DNA of 64,000 nucleotides from Rotaria macrura. Taxonomy: Eukaryota; Rotifera; Eurotatoria; Philodinida; Philodinidae. A program made the translations under genes and the position numbers. The stretch is taken from positions 73,186-137,185 of the forward strand of contig OENT01000212.1 of NCBI GenBank assembly GCA_900239685.1. Direction: 5' to 3'. The notes below the pieces were generated by a model. It had not been told where the DNA came from. It made no database searches and was given only the letters and a program-made list of their open reading frames with translations. Positions 23,101-35,404 of the stretch are shown piece after piece (the first letter of the stretch is position 1; each line of letters begins with the position of its first letter).

Positions 23101-26013
23101 GATGATATTTGTTTTTCTGTATGTATAGCATTAATAACATTATTCATACTAAATTTAACATACATTCAATATGAATAGGATCAATTGGCTATGAACTAAC
23201 CGTATTATACTAAGTTTATTATATGATTTTGTAAATGGAATACGTTTCTTTTTATCTACCAGTGTGATATCTCCGTTGATCTCTTCAACATTATTTTCTA
23301 CATCACTATCAGTAAATCGATAACCAAACATTTCAAGCCAAAGACTATTATGATCGTTAAGAATTTTATTTTTCTGAAAAATAAAAACACTTCCATTGAT
23401 TTAAATCGATATTCAACGATGACGAAGATTCTACTTTACTTGTTCATCAGGAATAAGAGAATGATTAAGATGAATATCATATTCAAGAAATAACTGGGAA
23501 TGATTTGAAGTTGTTATCCATACACGCATAAAGAAATCTAAATATATCTAATTATATTATTTGTTAATTTATAAAACATGCAATACTAAATGATGAATAA
23601 AAAACATATGTGTCATAAAATAGCTTTTGTAGAGGTCCGAAATGATTATTCATGCTTCATGTTGGTATACTTATAATCATCAACGATCTACGTACATAAC
23701 AAAAAATCAAGCATCATAGATTTTCTTTCTTTTAACAAGACAAGCATTTCGTTCATACGTGGGAGTCAATTCTCTATAAGAGTAAATCGTTTAGTACCTA
23801 ATAAAAAAGTAATTAGTGAATAACACGCTAACCAGATGAGAACAAAAGTCTGAAAACTTCAGACATATCCCCATTCGACAAATAGTATAACTGTTCCAAT
23901 GTCGGTTCATTTAGATCACGTCCCTTTTATGAACAAAAATTTTTAGGAATGTCTAGACTCAATCCGATCTTTTCGAAAGAAATTAATCAACTAAACTTTA
24001 GGGTATGGGTGTCGATCTTCCGAGATGATCCTGTTTCAGTCCCAATACTATAATTAACTGTGATTCATGATTGGATAGGAGTTAGATCAAAGTAAATTTT
24101 ATAATCAAAATTACAAGAAAAAATGTTTGACTAATCGTCATTGCGAAAATGCAGAGACTATGCATGTTAATGTGAAAAAAAGATTTTTGTTTGTTCATCA
24201 ATTAAGTTTTCACTGCATGACCACTTAGAATTACTAGTTGTAAACATGTACACTCTGACTTATTTCTACAAGATGATGTTAAAATATGTATTCATCTCAT
24301 AAAAGCTCAATAAATCGAAATATACATATGTGGGTTTACAGACAACAATACATTTAATCTACTATTGTAACCTTCGACATGACTGCTCGATCTTGCTGAA
24401 TTTTTCTCTAGAGCATCGCTAACATTTCATAATTCAACAGGATAAGCAGATGAAGCAATGTCAACATAAGTGGAAATCGGTTTAATCAATGACCATTGAA
24501 CGATGGGCGTTTTATAAGTTTTTCTAAGCATTAATGAAAGCTTATTGTCTTCTTTCAAGTCGACGGATTCATTATGATAGATCTGGACAGCGACCGAAAT
24601 GAGAAGTCGTCAATTTTGTACTCAAATGAAATATTTTCCACTGGGATCGAAATAAGATGGTAACCATTCGGACTGAATCGGGTGTAAACTCTATCTTCCT
24701 TAAACTCGCATTCATAAATCGGACGCGATCTAAACGAACCGACATCGAACATGGTTTTGGACTAGCTCGTTTTCAGCAAGATTGGTGTCCAAAAACCAAC
24801 GGTTTTCTCGAGATCCTAATAAGTCATTTGGAAGTCCTTTTGGAACTTTTTAGTTTGTTTTAAGAGTTAGTTGTTTATCGATAATTTGTCTAAATGAAAT
24901 TTTATGCCGCTGATTTTTTTTCAAAAACTCAGAGTAAGTTAATTCCTATGTAACCTATATCATTTAAGAAATATCCCGAGATACACATATTTCAATTGTG
25001 TGAACTCACATCACTCACAAATGATTTTGCCCATGTCGATTTCGATGTTCTAAGTGAAACAGAGTGACTCTTACGATCAGTTTTTGTTAGCTGATCTTAA
25101 AAAGGAATGTACTGAAATATTCATAGAAACAAAATTTAAAACTGCCAGTTATCAAAGAAAACTCCTGAAGAGTTTATAGATGAATTATGAATAAACTGTC
25201 AATGAAGTACATCAAGATTATCTTCTTAAATCATCCGTCTGCTATAAAAAGTTTCAATAGAAGAATTGTTTTTTTTATCTGAGTAACATATTTCTCAATA
25301 TTCGAACTTATCATCAAATTAATTTACCTTGTAAACATTGTACATTGACTGGAAATTTTAAATAAGACCATTCTGGACTCTAGAATATAAAAAGTTAAGT
25401 AATTCTCAAAAACGTATCTTTGTTTAATCATCTTACACGTTGATTCACAATCGAGTCACTTGTATAAAAAGCTGTAGAAATAAAAAATAAAAAAATCAAC
25501 TTTCATCTGTACATATAATTAACTAAGAAAATTCATCGTCATTACCATTAGTATTTTCATTTCGATGTAATGTAAAATGTATACTAAAATAAAATTCATT
25601 CACTGTTAAATTACGAAGACCCAACGAAGTTATACGTCGTAATCGTTTCTATAATAAATAAACATTATTTTCAAAGATATATGTCATCGATCAACTCGAA
25701 TTATATCTAATAAATATCTTAATCTTTAAATCAATAACATAGAAGAAAACAATAAAAACAAAACTCGACTACGACACGAGTAAACTCTCAATAGAGAAAA
25801 TATTGAGTTGTACGAGAAAGAATTTGAATTTTAGATGTTCCCAAGTGTAAAAACAAATAATCTGTCTTAACGAAATATGACCGTTGGCAAAAAAAAGCTA
25901 TGACAGTATTGATGGTATCGTTTCCATTTATTACACAAGACTCTACTATATTAACTTACTTTAAGAAATGGTACAGATATTAGTGGACTCTTTTTTGCTC
26001 CAGAAAATGGCAT
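20130..26013 (-). CDS. UVRAG: UV radiation resistance-associated protein
   Basis: Fourteen exons can be joined in phase: 26013-25960, 25648-25546, 25471-25437, 25379-25328, 23537-23440, 23373-23201, 23148-23043, 22984-22858, 22799-22715, 22245-22079, 22013-21857, 20822-20747, 20721-20585, 20364-20130. They give 534 residues (human 699). The N-terminus (about 1-140) matches the UVRAG C2-like region. A Gln/Arg-rich coiled coil follows (IKEREIRQIRIENLKIYL, LYQQRLNAYQQRQ). The UVRAG/ATG14 domain is clear: HYIYPIDNDNPNEYYIANIK, AAAVGYCSHLVLIISQL, LPLRFPIDYHG and FRYGFYLLNRNIGQ. UVRAG joins Beclin-1/VPS34 complex II, which makes PI3P for endosome maturation and autophagy. The tail is Ser/Asp-rich. 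Exon 9 (22799-22715) was inferred from phase and is the least certain. Introns 4 (about 1.8 kb) and 11 (about 1.0 kb) are unusually long; intron 11 holds a hAT-like MITE. Confidence 0.88.
21452..21643. mobile_element. hAT-like MITE in UVRAG intron 11
   Basis: The left end TAGGAATGCAACGGTGA (from 21452) matches the reverse complement of the right end TCACCGTTGTATCCCTA (to 21643) at most positions. The flanks ACAGCTAG (21444-21451) and GTAGCTAG (21644-21651) look like an 8-bp target duplication with two changes. An 8-bp duplication and TA.GG.TGCAA ends are typical of hAT elements. The 192-bp interior has repeated CGGT/ACCG words and no coding capacity, so it would depend on a transposase in trans. 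Confidence 0.65.
23538..25327. other. Long UVRAG intron 4
   Basis: This intron is about 1.8 kb while most neighbours are about 50-60 bp. It contains no complete gene. A minus-strand open frame at 24752-24555 (65 codons) starts like a folded domain (MFDVGSFRSRPIYECEF) but is not recognised and has no visible splice partners. A GGGTATGGGTGTC string is at 24001. Confidence 0.45.
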
Positions 26014-26184
26014 TGTAATATAAATCAATCGTCATTAAACAACTAATCTTAAAATAAATAAACGTAAGTTTACTTTATAAAAAGGACATAAAAAGCTGGA
26101 CGATAATTTATTATTCTCAGAAAAATAAATAAATACGTAATAATAATCATATATAAACGAAAAATATAAATTATTGTATTATTT

Positions 26185-27779
26185 TTAAGCACTGATAATA
26201 CCTCGACAACAACTTTTGATTGCATTTCTAAATAAATACGAAATTATTCAGTGCGATGTTATGAAAAATCAAAAAACGAAAGATATTTACCGTGCAAATG
26301 GAATATAACTGAGTGTATACCACAGCTAGAATAAAATAAAAATCAAGTGAAATTTTAAATTATCATCAATGTTTATTTACTAGAGCTAGAAATTGAAGGA
26401 TGACAAATAGAAGAACAAGAACAGAAATTTTTATCTAAAGACATGAAATAAATTATCATAATAAAAAATAATGATTTCTTCATAACAATTTCACTCGATT
26501 CACTTACAGCAATCGCTGAGACAAGTGTCATCACAACGCATAACTACGAAGGAAAAATAGAGAAATATGAATGTAACAACATGTGTGAATGCAAACAAAA
26601 CTTACGAGAAAAATAATTGTAGCAATACATCGAGAAGGATCAAACATTTTCTTTAATTGATTCATAGGTCCCATTAAGAAAAATGTACTAAAATCAAAAA
26701 CACAAAACAAATATCAAGATTATCATCTGAAACTTACGATCCAATACCGCATAGAACTGCAAAACTGTAAAGAACAGCAAAACCAGACATTCTACCGCCG
26801 ACAAAATAGATGATTATTGCCTAGAACATATCGAAATCAATATAATTATGGGTTCGAAAATGTCAATTACATATTTTCTTGTAAATAATTAACAATCAGT
26901 TTCTACTATTTTTAGACAGAAAAAGAAACGATCGCTCAGTCTTTTTTTATTTTTTGTTAAGCACATTCAATTGAGAATAACTGGAATACTAACGTGCTCT
27001 CTGATTTTTATTCTATACTTTACGAATACCCACGGGATTCATTCCGACAACTAGATCCAACGGAATCTTGATAGTGAAACGACATTTGGCTGCTTGCGAT
27101 AGGAACCCGACAATATCTGTTATAGCATTCTGAACAACCACTAATGATGTCATCAGGTAGTCATTTGCACGCAAGTAATAAATTACTATTTTCTCGTCAG
27201 ATCCGCTACTTATTCCTCAAACAGGATTTTTTAGTATGATCGAATCTAATCACCTGTGTATTAATAGTTATTTTTGAGTTAGTATTTCTTTTTAGTAACT
27301 TATAAATCATAACTTACAATAATGCCAAGAACAATAGCAATAGATAAACATATGCCAAAACCTTTCAAACGTGTATCCCATGATAAGCCAAAAGCCTATA
27401 AAACAATACACACACAAATTAACAAGCAAAATGTATCTTTTACCAACGAGTTTAAAACATATTAGCAATGAACACAAACACAATCATTTTATCAATTGAG
27501 CATAGGCAATCATGCATTATCTCACCTCGAACACAATAATTGTCTTACTAGCAAACATTACATTTAATCCTTATATTAGTATTAGTCAACCATATTATAC
27601 ATACAAGAATTTAAAATACACTCAGAGAAAAAAAAGTTTCTTTTTTTCTATCAATTTATTCCGAATCTAAAGAGCAGATATATTTATTTCGTAATTTTAT
27701 GTTTCAAACCCACCTGCGGTGAAATCGATACATCTTCAGTGGCGGCGTATCTTCCACTGATCGTAAATAACTGTTTCAT
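26185..27779 (-). pseudogene. SFT2-domain vesicle transport protein, one-base frameshift in exon 4
   Basis: Eight exons on the minus strand: 27779-27714, 27395-27318, 26820-26738, 26688-26606, 26543-26508, 26434-26381, 26325-26291, 26227-26185. Apart from one base they give about 158 residues, the size of human SFT2D1/2. Family landmarks are present: FGLSWDTRLKGFGIC, GRMSGFAVLYSFAVL, FFLMGPMNQLKKMFE, FVILQFLALWYTLSYIPFAR and a Cys-rich C-terminus. Four membrane helices are expected; SFT2 proteins act in endosome-to-Golgi fusion. In exon 4 the frame shifts by one base near 26640: FFLMGPMNQLKKMFE is in one frame and the following PSRCIATIIFL in another, and only the second is in phase with exon 5. 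As given, translation diverges after KKMFE and reaches a stop. All splice sites are intact, so this may be a recent mutation or an assembly indel. The gene lies about 170 bp upstream of the UVRAG start. Confidence 0.85.
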
Positions 27780-27934
27780 GCCCCCTTCTTTTTTCTTTTG
27801 TTAAGTATTTATAATAATGAAGGATAGAAAAAAATCTAAAAGAAAATTATATTAAATCCCATCGCCATATTATGAACGTAGTCTATCACCAAAGAAAAAA
27901 CAAAATTATAAATTAACAGCACGAATAAACAGTT

Positions 27935-27949
27935 ACACACACACACACA
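27935..27949. repeat. (AC)n microsatellite
   Basis: Short run of AC dinucleotides between SFT2 and the PAH stop codon, directly visible. Confidence 0.8.
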
Positions 27950-27973
27950 AACGCAAACGAATATCCGTAGTTT

Positions 27974-30463
27974 TTAATTATTTATAAGTTCCGTTTTTCG
28001 AAGTGCATCAAGAACAACGTCCATATCATCTGAAGAGAAAAACAGAATAAGAAGAAATTCAAGTAGATATCTCTTACTTCTTAATGTTCGCACCATATTC
28101 ACAATTTGCTCTTTACCATTAATAACTTCAATTGTCTGTGTATACGGATTGTAGTGAACACTAAATGGACGTGGTATTGTCATGGCATATTGTCTGAAAG
28201 AAAAATAAAGACAAATAACTTAGTAAATTTTATTTTAATTACTGAATTTATCATACCGTAATTTTTCCTTTGCATCCTTAAAACTTTCGGCTAGGAAATA
28301 AGTTGGTTGATAACTCGTTATTGGATAAGGTTGAATCGAAGCACGAAATGGATCAAATGGTATTATCGATGGTTTATCCGATATACAATACTGTTGAAAT
28401 AAAAGAAAAAGAAATAAGATAAATATTGAATGAAACAAAATATAATAACTTCACTTGTAATTCACCGAATGATGATAAAAGACCAGCTCCGTACGCTTTA
28501 CGTTCGTCATTTTCCAAACACAAACCAAATTCAACAGTAAACCAATATAACGTTGCTAGATAAACAATTAATACAGAAAAAGAAAATTTTACAATAATCT
28601 ATCAATTATTTTCATTCCTTAAATGTTTTATTGTCAAAAATATACGAGCACATGTTCATATCTAAATTTGAAAACTCTATCAAATCATTACAACAAATCT
28701 CGAAAGCATCCACTAGGATCGAGAATACGGAAAAGAAAATGCTCATCTCTACACATAAGAATAATGAACATTCATCCTTACTGCTTCTCGTTAATATATC
28801 TGGCACTACGCCCACTATTGACTATTCTCGATTCCTTGATCAAGGATACTGAGATTGTATTTCATTGAGCTTGACTCATTTACTAAATTTTAAAAACATA
28901 TTAAGATAAATTTTCCTAGGCATTGTACTTTTATGTACTAATCAATCGATTATGTGTTATATTAATTTTCATCATAATTAATTAAATAACTTTACATACC
29001 TAAACGGGTTACATATTCGTCCGGTGCACCTAAACTAGCCATGCCAATTTCTTGACTAAATTCTGCAAAATCAGGATCAGCAAAAAGTGGTACATGACCA
29101 AGTAATTCATGACAAACATCAGGCTCAGGTGTGTACATTGGTACACTATGATGACGAATGTATTGTGTTGAATGAAATACACGAAAAGCTAAGCCAGCAA
29201 GAAAATCTCGTGATGATAGAAGACCTTATAATTCAATCGATATCAACATAATCTATAAAGAATATAGTTCAATAGTAAACATACCAGCAACAGGTCGAAG
29301 TCGAAAACCTGAACAATCTTGAAGAAAACGTGATACATCTTCTAATTGTGGTATGTTCGTTTCATTATAACCACAATTATCAATAAGTAATGGAAAGACA
29401 TTATTGAATTCTTTACATGCATGTGTCGGATAGATTTTGGTCAATTCACGAAAAACAGTTGCCCATGTTGAAATTTCTTGTTCCGTATATGTAACATACG
29501 GTATAGATTGATTGTGACGATATTGATGAGCTATATCAGCAAATTCTTTTCGACGTTTTCGATAGAGTACATCACGAAAACCAGGATGATCAGAATCTAA
29601 TTCGGAGCCATAGGAAAGTACACGATTAGAAAATTGATCTAAATCACGTATTTTTCTTGGAAACCAAGGTACTATGAAGAAAATGTCAATGTCAATCAAT
29701 GATTAAAATTTCTCTTGTCATCATATGAAAACAAATAACTAACTAACCAGATTCTTCCAATGTTTTATGAGCACGTGAAAGTATATGAATATATCTCGAT
29801 TCTTGACGTAATTGTTTAATAGCATCTTGTAAACTGCCCATACTATTATCACATTCAACATAGAATTCATGATCAGCTTTGTTTTGACGAGATAATCGAG
29901 ATTCAATATGAACTAGATTGATGCCATGTTTCTAAATAAAAAAACCATAAGTGAAAACATCAACAAATCACTTTTCTTTCGTTCATTAAAAGAAAACAAA
30001 ATCGAATAAGATTTAGAAAATTTCAATTTAGATTAGTCGATAGCATTCATAAGCACGTAGAGATATTGAATATTTAAAGAAATCAAACCTTATTTCAATA
30101 ATAAAATAACTAAATGAACGATGAATACAATCAATGAAAATCATAAATATTGTTCTTACTTCAAATACATGAAGTGCTCTTGCAAGAGCACCGACTTCTT
30201 CATGGAGTGAAAATATCAATGATGTTTTTGTTGAACATTCTTCATTCTAGAAAACAAAATCAATCATATTAGATATTTCATTTGATGACGGTGAAAAAAA
30301 ACAAACCTCTGTCGAAGTAAATTTACCAGTAAACTCATTTTTATTATCTTCCTTAATAGCATTATCAACACCAGTCTTCATATGAAACAAAGAACACAAA
30401 TACAAATTTAGGATTTCGATCGAATGTATAGACATTATAGCAAACCTCTGAAAAAGTACCCAT
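27974..30463 (-). CDS. PAH: Phenylalanine-4-hydroxylase
   Basis: Ten exons join in phase: 30463-30446, 30375-30307, 30246-30160, 29931-29748, 29671-29285, 29224-29000, 28555-28455, 28390-28257, 28193-28078, 28029-27974. They give 458 residues (human PAH 452). The N-terminal ACT regulatory domain has [17 protein letters not shown] and HIESRLSR. The catalytic domain opens with [12 protein letters not shown]. The iron ligands His287 and His292 lie in [11 protein letters not shown] and Glu332 in TVEFGLC; the active-site region [18 protein letters not shown] is intact. The C-terminal part has [15 protein letters not shown] and a short tetramerisation tail. The enzyme uses tetrahydrobiopterin, O2 and Fe(II) to convert phenylalanine to tyrosine. 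PAH is preferred over tyrosine or tryptophan hydroxylase because the N-terminal ACT domain and the [10 protein letters not shown] region fit best. Exon 1 codes only six residues and its donor (GTTTGC) is weak, so the extreme N-terminus is less sure. Confidence 0.94.
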
Positions 30464-32611
30464 TATTTACTAGACGCTAGTACTTTATTGCAACCGTTGA
30501 TAATAACGAACGTACGATATGAGAATGTAATTATTCTAAAACAGACAAAGATATTTATGTCTTCATATCGGCATCAGCAGGACAGAAATGACATTGATCA
30601 GAATATGAATTTTAAAACAACGAATGAGCTTGTCTCAAAATAAAATTATTAGGAAAATAACGGTTTAGAGAAAAAGAAGTGAGTAACAGCTGGTTACTTT
30701 AGATCATTATATAGAAGTACGCCATTCCAATTCAATTATTCGAAATATATTTTTAGATTAAAAACTGATACAAAAAAGAACACGAGAATGAATCTTATAC
30801 TACAATTGTAGATTTTTCTACTACGTTCGTTTCATTGAATAAGTTTATTTTTCATTAAATTGAATTTGAAATATGTTCCATTAAACATTGTAATTTTTAT
30901 TAAAGTAGACTTTTATCAATTACGTGAATCAATCATCGTCGAAAGATATAAACACTTTTTGATAATCGTAATTTTTCTCTAAAAAATATATATTAAATTG
31001 AATAAAAGTTCGTTTTTGCAATATCATGAATCTAATACTTCTTAAACTTGTATCGAGTCCAATATTCGAACCCCTCGACATTTCTTCGATGTGAATGATA
31101 TCAATTCATTTCAATCTATTATGAAACAGCTGTAGAAAATTATTGTTGCTCACGAACTAAATTAGTGTTATCGAATAACTTTGTTTTTTCTTTGACGAAA
31201 GAAATTAATTTTATAAAAAGCATTTCTATAGAATTAGTTTTTCTTCGTCGCATATTAGCAATGAATATTTATTTGCGAATAACATACACAAATCTCGTGA
31301 TCGATGTTACATAGATTAGAAATCACAGTCAATCTTCAAGAATGGTTTCTTTTTAAATTAATGAATAGTTATTTGATCAAAACTGTTTTCGATATAATCA
31401 GATGAATAGATTATAACTGATGATGCTAGATAATCAAGTGTGACTCTCCACCTTTAACTGATTGAATACTGATGTTTAGGGTTTGCTTGAAGGGTGTGAC
31501 AGAGGGGTGTGGAACTAGAAGTACACTTACATAGCAAAGACACAAAACAGCCACATCCCATCTACAAATGTCATACGGGTTGTTCACGTAGTGTACAACT
31601 TTGCTGATCAAATTTTTTTTTCGAAATTGATGATTACATCAATCGATGCAGTTATTTTTGTGCTGATTAAGAATTTAACATTTGTTTTAAAAAAAATGCC
31701 AATAAATATGCCACTCGACAGAGAATTTATTTCTCTAGAAAATACTTTCATCTGTTGTTGTTCAAGGTAACTCCTACTGTATTGTAGAGTTTTCGATTTA
31801 CTATGTCGATCATCAGTTTCCGGTTCGTAATAGCAATTTGGTTTCTTGTATTATGTTTATAATGGGTAATGAGAAGATCAACGATTATAATAATCAAGCA
31901 GATCTAAACATAATAGTTGGTTCAAAATGGATCGAGAAAAAAGCATAGCAGCATTACATTGGGGACAAGTCGCATGAAAATGTTTATACTTCGAGAATTA
32001 GAATATTATTCGATAAGATTAATAGTAAAACTGTTAGTGTAATCCTTGCACGATTAAAATGTGAAACAAGATAGACTCAATTTTGCTAAACTCGTTAAAA
32101 CTGAGCCCTGTCTGTAACGACTAATCAATGATTTACTAGTTAAGTATTTGTAAGATTTTCTGTTAATTAATTCATTTTTCCTTAGCAGTCTGTAGAAGCA
32201 GGACGTTCGTTCTATTGAATCTTTCCAACAGAAAGCTATGATTTCTCTTAGTTGACCTGAACTATGAACTTCGAACTGTTCATATTATAAACTACTTACT
32301 AAATGAAATGAAAGACAATCATGTGTTGTTGTTTGAAATAATTCTTCAAAGTAATTATTATAATTACGTGGAATTTATTTGTTTGTTCGAAGTCGACATA
32401 CACGAGATGGAAGAGATCTATTGATTACACATCAACAACAATAAGCATTTGGTTAAAAGATCGAAGTTTCGTTTTTTTCCTCACACATCATAATAATTTG
32501 AAATTTTTTATTCTGAAACAAAGAAAGAAAGACTAAATTGAAACCATGTTATCATTTAATACACAGAAAAAAACAGACGAACTATACAAGTCAAAATAAG
32601 AAATAATTCAT
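30464..32611. other. Intergenic between PAH and ARGLU1
   Basis: About 2.1 kb without a gene I can support. A GGGTGTG-rich tract with a telomere-like look is at 31479-31512. The remainder is AT-rich. A possible AATAAA for ARGLU1 (minus strand) is at 32512-32507. Confidence 0.5.
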
Positions 32612-34364
32612 TTAACGAGCACTATTCAATGTAAATGAAATTTTTTCTCGAGTCTTATTTTTGCCTAAGATAAGATTTTGTTCTTTGGCATGTTGCTTTC
32701 CTAATTGTCGTTCAAATCGTTCTCGATCTTCCATTAAACGTAATTGTTCAGTACGTAATTTTTCTTCTTCTTCAGCCTAAACGAGAGAATAAGATACAAG
32801 AAAAAAAAAGTTTATCCATTGGAGAAATTGTTTCTTGTTAAATTTACGATTCGTTTTTCCGCTTCAGCTAGTTTACGTTCATTTTCAATGAGTGTACGTT
32901 CTAAATCTTCACGTTTTTTTCTTTCTTCTTCCTGAAAATATTTAAAAAAAAAGCTAAAAAAAAAGTCGTCATAGAATTTAGTTTTACTTCTTTAGAAATC
33001 AACTTTTTCATTTCATCATTATTACGTTTTTCTAGTTCAGTTAACATTTGCTTTTCCATGGTTCGTTTAAGAACATCGACGCGTCGTTTAACTTCATTTT
33101 CAATTTCATCTTTACGACGTTCAAGTTCTTCACGGACACGGGTTTCAACAATATCTTTTACACGTCGTTCAACTTCAGATTGAATTAAATTCTCACGAGT
33201 TTCTTTTTGACGTCTAAATTTACAAGACAAAATTAAATCTCTCGAATTTCCGTCAATGATATAGACTTCTACGACTCAATGGCGAAGATTCGGAACACGC
33301 ATAAATTATTCTATGCAAAATTAACATTTCTTTTCTAACACTATAGAACATGAATTACGACTCTGGTTTCTGCTCTAACCCAGGAAAAAAAATTAACCAT
33401 AATTGGTCGAATTCAATATAGAAATCATGTATCATTAGCTTCATAATACAAAATACAAAAAATGTAGTATCATGACTTTTTCTGTGATGGGCATTTTATT
33501 TTTCGTATTAGAAGCATTGAAATAGACGACAGATAAAGTTGTGATATATTACGATTATGGTGTTAAAGTCTATAATTCGGTGAAGTATTTGAAATCTCGC
33601 TCCTAAACTGACATTCATCACTTTCTTCGAAACGATATGTGTGCTGCACAAAGTTCAAGAGATCTCGAATGTGATTATTCGAATCTGTACGAGGTAAAAA
33701 CTTTGGCTACATACTTTTTTGCATGAGTAAAAGCCAATGGTTGGAAAGAATCGAATTTCATGAATCGTCAATCGAAAACAAAACGAATTTTCACATCACT
33801 CAACTCTCACAAATCTCTATGGGCAATTTAATCGAATTTCTACACTTCCCAATCTCTTCTATATTCTTATCCTAATATACCATAGAGCATTATCATGTAC
33901 CTATCAAACTATGGTTCAGTGAGTACTATTAAAAATGGATAGTAAAATGACAAATAAAGAGAAATTGAATTCTATTTACAATAGTTGCATGCGTTCTCGT
34001 TCTAATTCGGCAAGTCGTTCGACTTCAGCTTTTTTACGAGCCGTTAAATCAGTTAAATCACTTATGCTTGTCATTCGACTTATCATTGATGTTGAATCAT
34101 CACGAGCATCATTCGATGAATGACTAGTCGATCGACGACGAGATCTTAAAAGTAGTAAAGATAACACTCAAAAAAGTTAATACCTCAAAACACTTCTATT
34201 GTTTACCGTTTAGATTTTTTCTCGAGATCTCGATCTCGATTAGGTGAACGTGACTTATGCCGTTGTGATGAATTATTCATGTTACGATCTTTTGATCTAT
34301 CACGATCGCGTGATGATTTATGATGTTTATGTTTTTTATTGGACGGGCTACGTGATCGACCCAT
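32612..34364 (-). CDS. ARGLU1: Arginine and glutamate-rich protein 1
   Basis: Five exons (34364-34207, 34144-33980, 33213-32988, 32931-32848, 32776-32612) join in phase to 265 residues (human 273). The N-terminal part is an RS/K-rich region (MGRSTSPSNKKHKHHKSS, RSPNRDRDLEKKSK). The C-terminal two thirds is a long Glu/Arg coiled coil with the family words EELERRKDEIENEVKRRV, EKQMLTELEKR and AEAEKRI. It ends with the signature ILGKNKTREKISFTL. ARGLU1 binds the Mediator subunit MED1 and spliceosome components, linking transcription to alternative splicing, and is nuclear. Intron 2 (33214-33979, 766 bp) is long for this window; in vertebrate ARGLU1 a retained intron has a regulatory role, and whether the long intron here does the same is not visible. 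Confidence 0.92.
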
Positions 34365-35404
34365 CGTGCTGTTTTACAACACGAAATCTAAACGAGATCA
34401 CAAGTAAATAATGAACAGTTCGATGAGATTTGATTTCAATAGCTATTTTCAAAGAAAAAAACAAACAAGAAATAGAAAACAACAGTGATAATCCAGATTG
34501 TTGTCAGCTTCCTAAATGGTAAAAAAAGAAATAGAAAATCAATTATTTTAAATATCTATTTACAAATAGACTAAAAAAAAGTACATTAAAATTGTCTTAC
34601 CTATCATACTTACTGTATTCCAAAGGAGACTGAAATCTAGGAGTAGAAATTTTAATAAAACTGAATCAAATCATGGTGTTCTTTCATTTTTAAAATCATT
34701 TTCATTCTATCAACTAGCATCGAAGATGATTCAAACTTCTGTCAAACCAAACTAAATTGATTTCCTTCATTTTATTTTTGACAAATTATAATAGTCTAGA
34801 TCAATGGATAGTGGCTTGAAGACACTGGATTTTCTTTCCATTCTAGCGTAAGCTTGCGCTTTGTCTTTTCTACCACATGGTTTTTTTTTCAATACAGAAC
34901 AATAAACATGAAGCTTTTTTTATCTTTATCATATCTATTCATAAACTATAATGAAAAGAAAACAAGAATTTTTATTCGCGACATATAAGAAAAAACACGT
35001 ATGTTTTTATGTAGTTCCCAGTTTTGCTGTTTAAAATGTAAGAAAGAATAATGAGCACCCAAATGATAGTAAGTCGTGTAGACGGAACGGAAATACGAAT
35101 GAGTGAATCATCATCAGTAAAGACGTATGTGAAATTCTCTGTTTGTCGTCCAATTAGAATATTCACCTGAGAACAGTAGCGACAAGATTAGAAAAATACG
35201 CTGTATATCATACGCTTTCCAAAATTTATCTCTAATCATCTTTTCATAATATTTAGAAAGGAGAACATTATCTCAAAGTTGAGTATTCTTCATTGAGTCG
35301 TAGCATCAGTTATCAACCGGAAGAGGTCACTATGATCGATTGCCTAGTTTATATCTATAGTTTCGTCTATTTAATGATTCCATACGTTCACTAACGGATT
35401 TACA
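34365..35404. other. Intergenic, possible orphan exon
   Basis: No gene confidently recognised. On the minus strand 35166-34972 is an open frame of 64 codons containing a hydrophobic stretch (TRLTIIWVLIILSYIL), preceded by an acceptor-like TTCTCAG at about 35168. It could be the last exon of a membrane protein but has no partner exons I can find. Confidence 0.35.

Noticed and set aside
24555..24863. Gene nested in UVRAG intron 4
   Set aside because: Single short frames on both strands without motifs or splice partners; not supported.
28612..28868. Frames of 67-81 codons on both strands between PAH exons
   Set aside because: They lie in a 444-bp PAH intron (28556-28999) bounded by good splice sites; no family motif.
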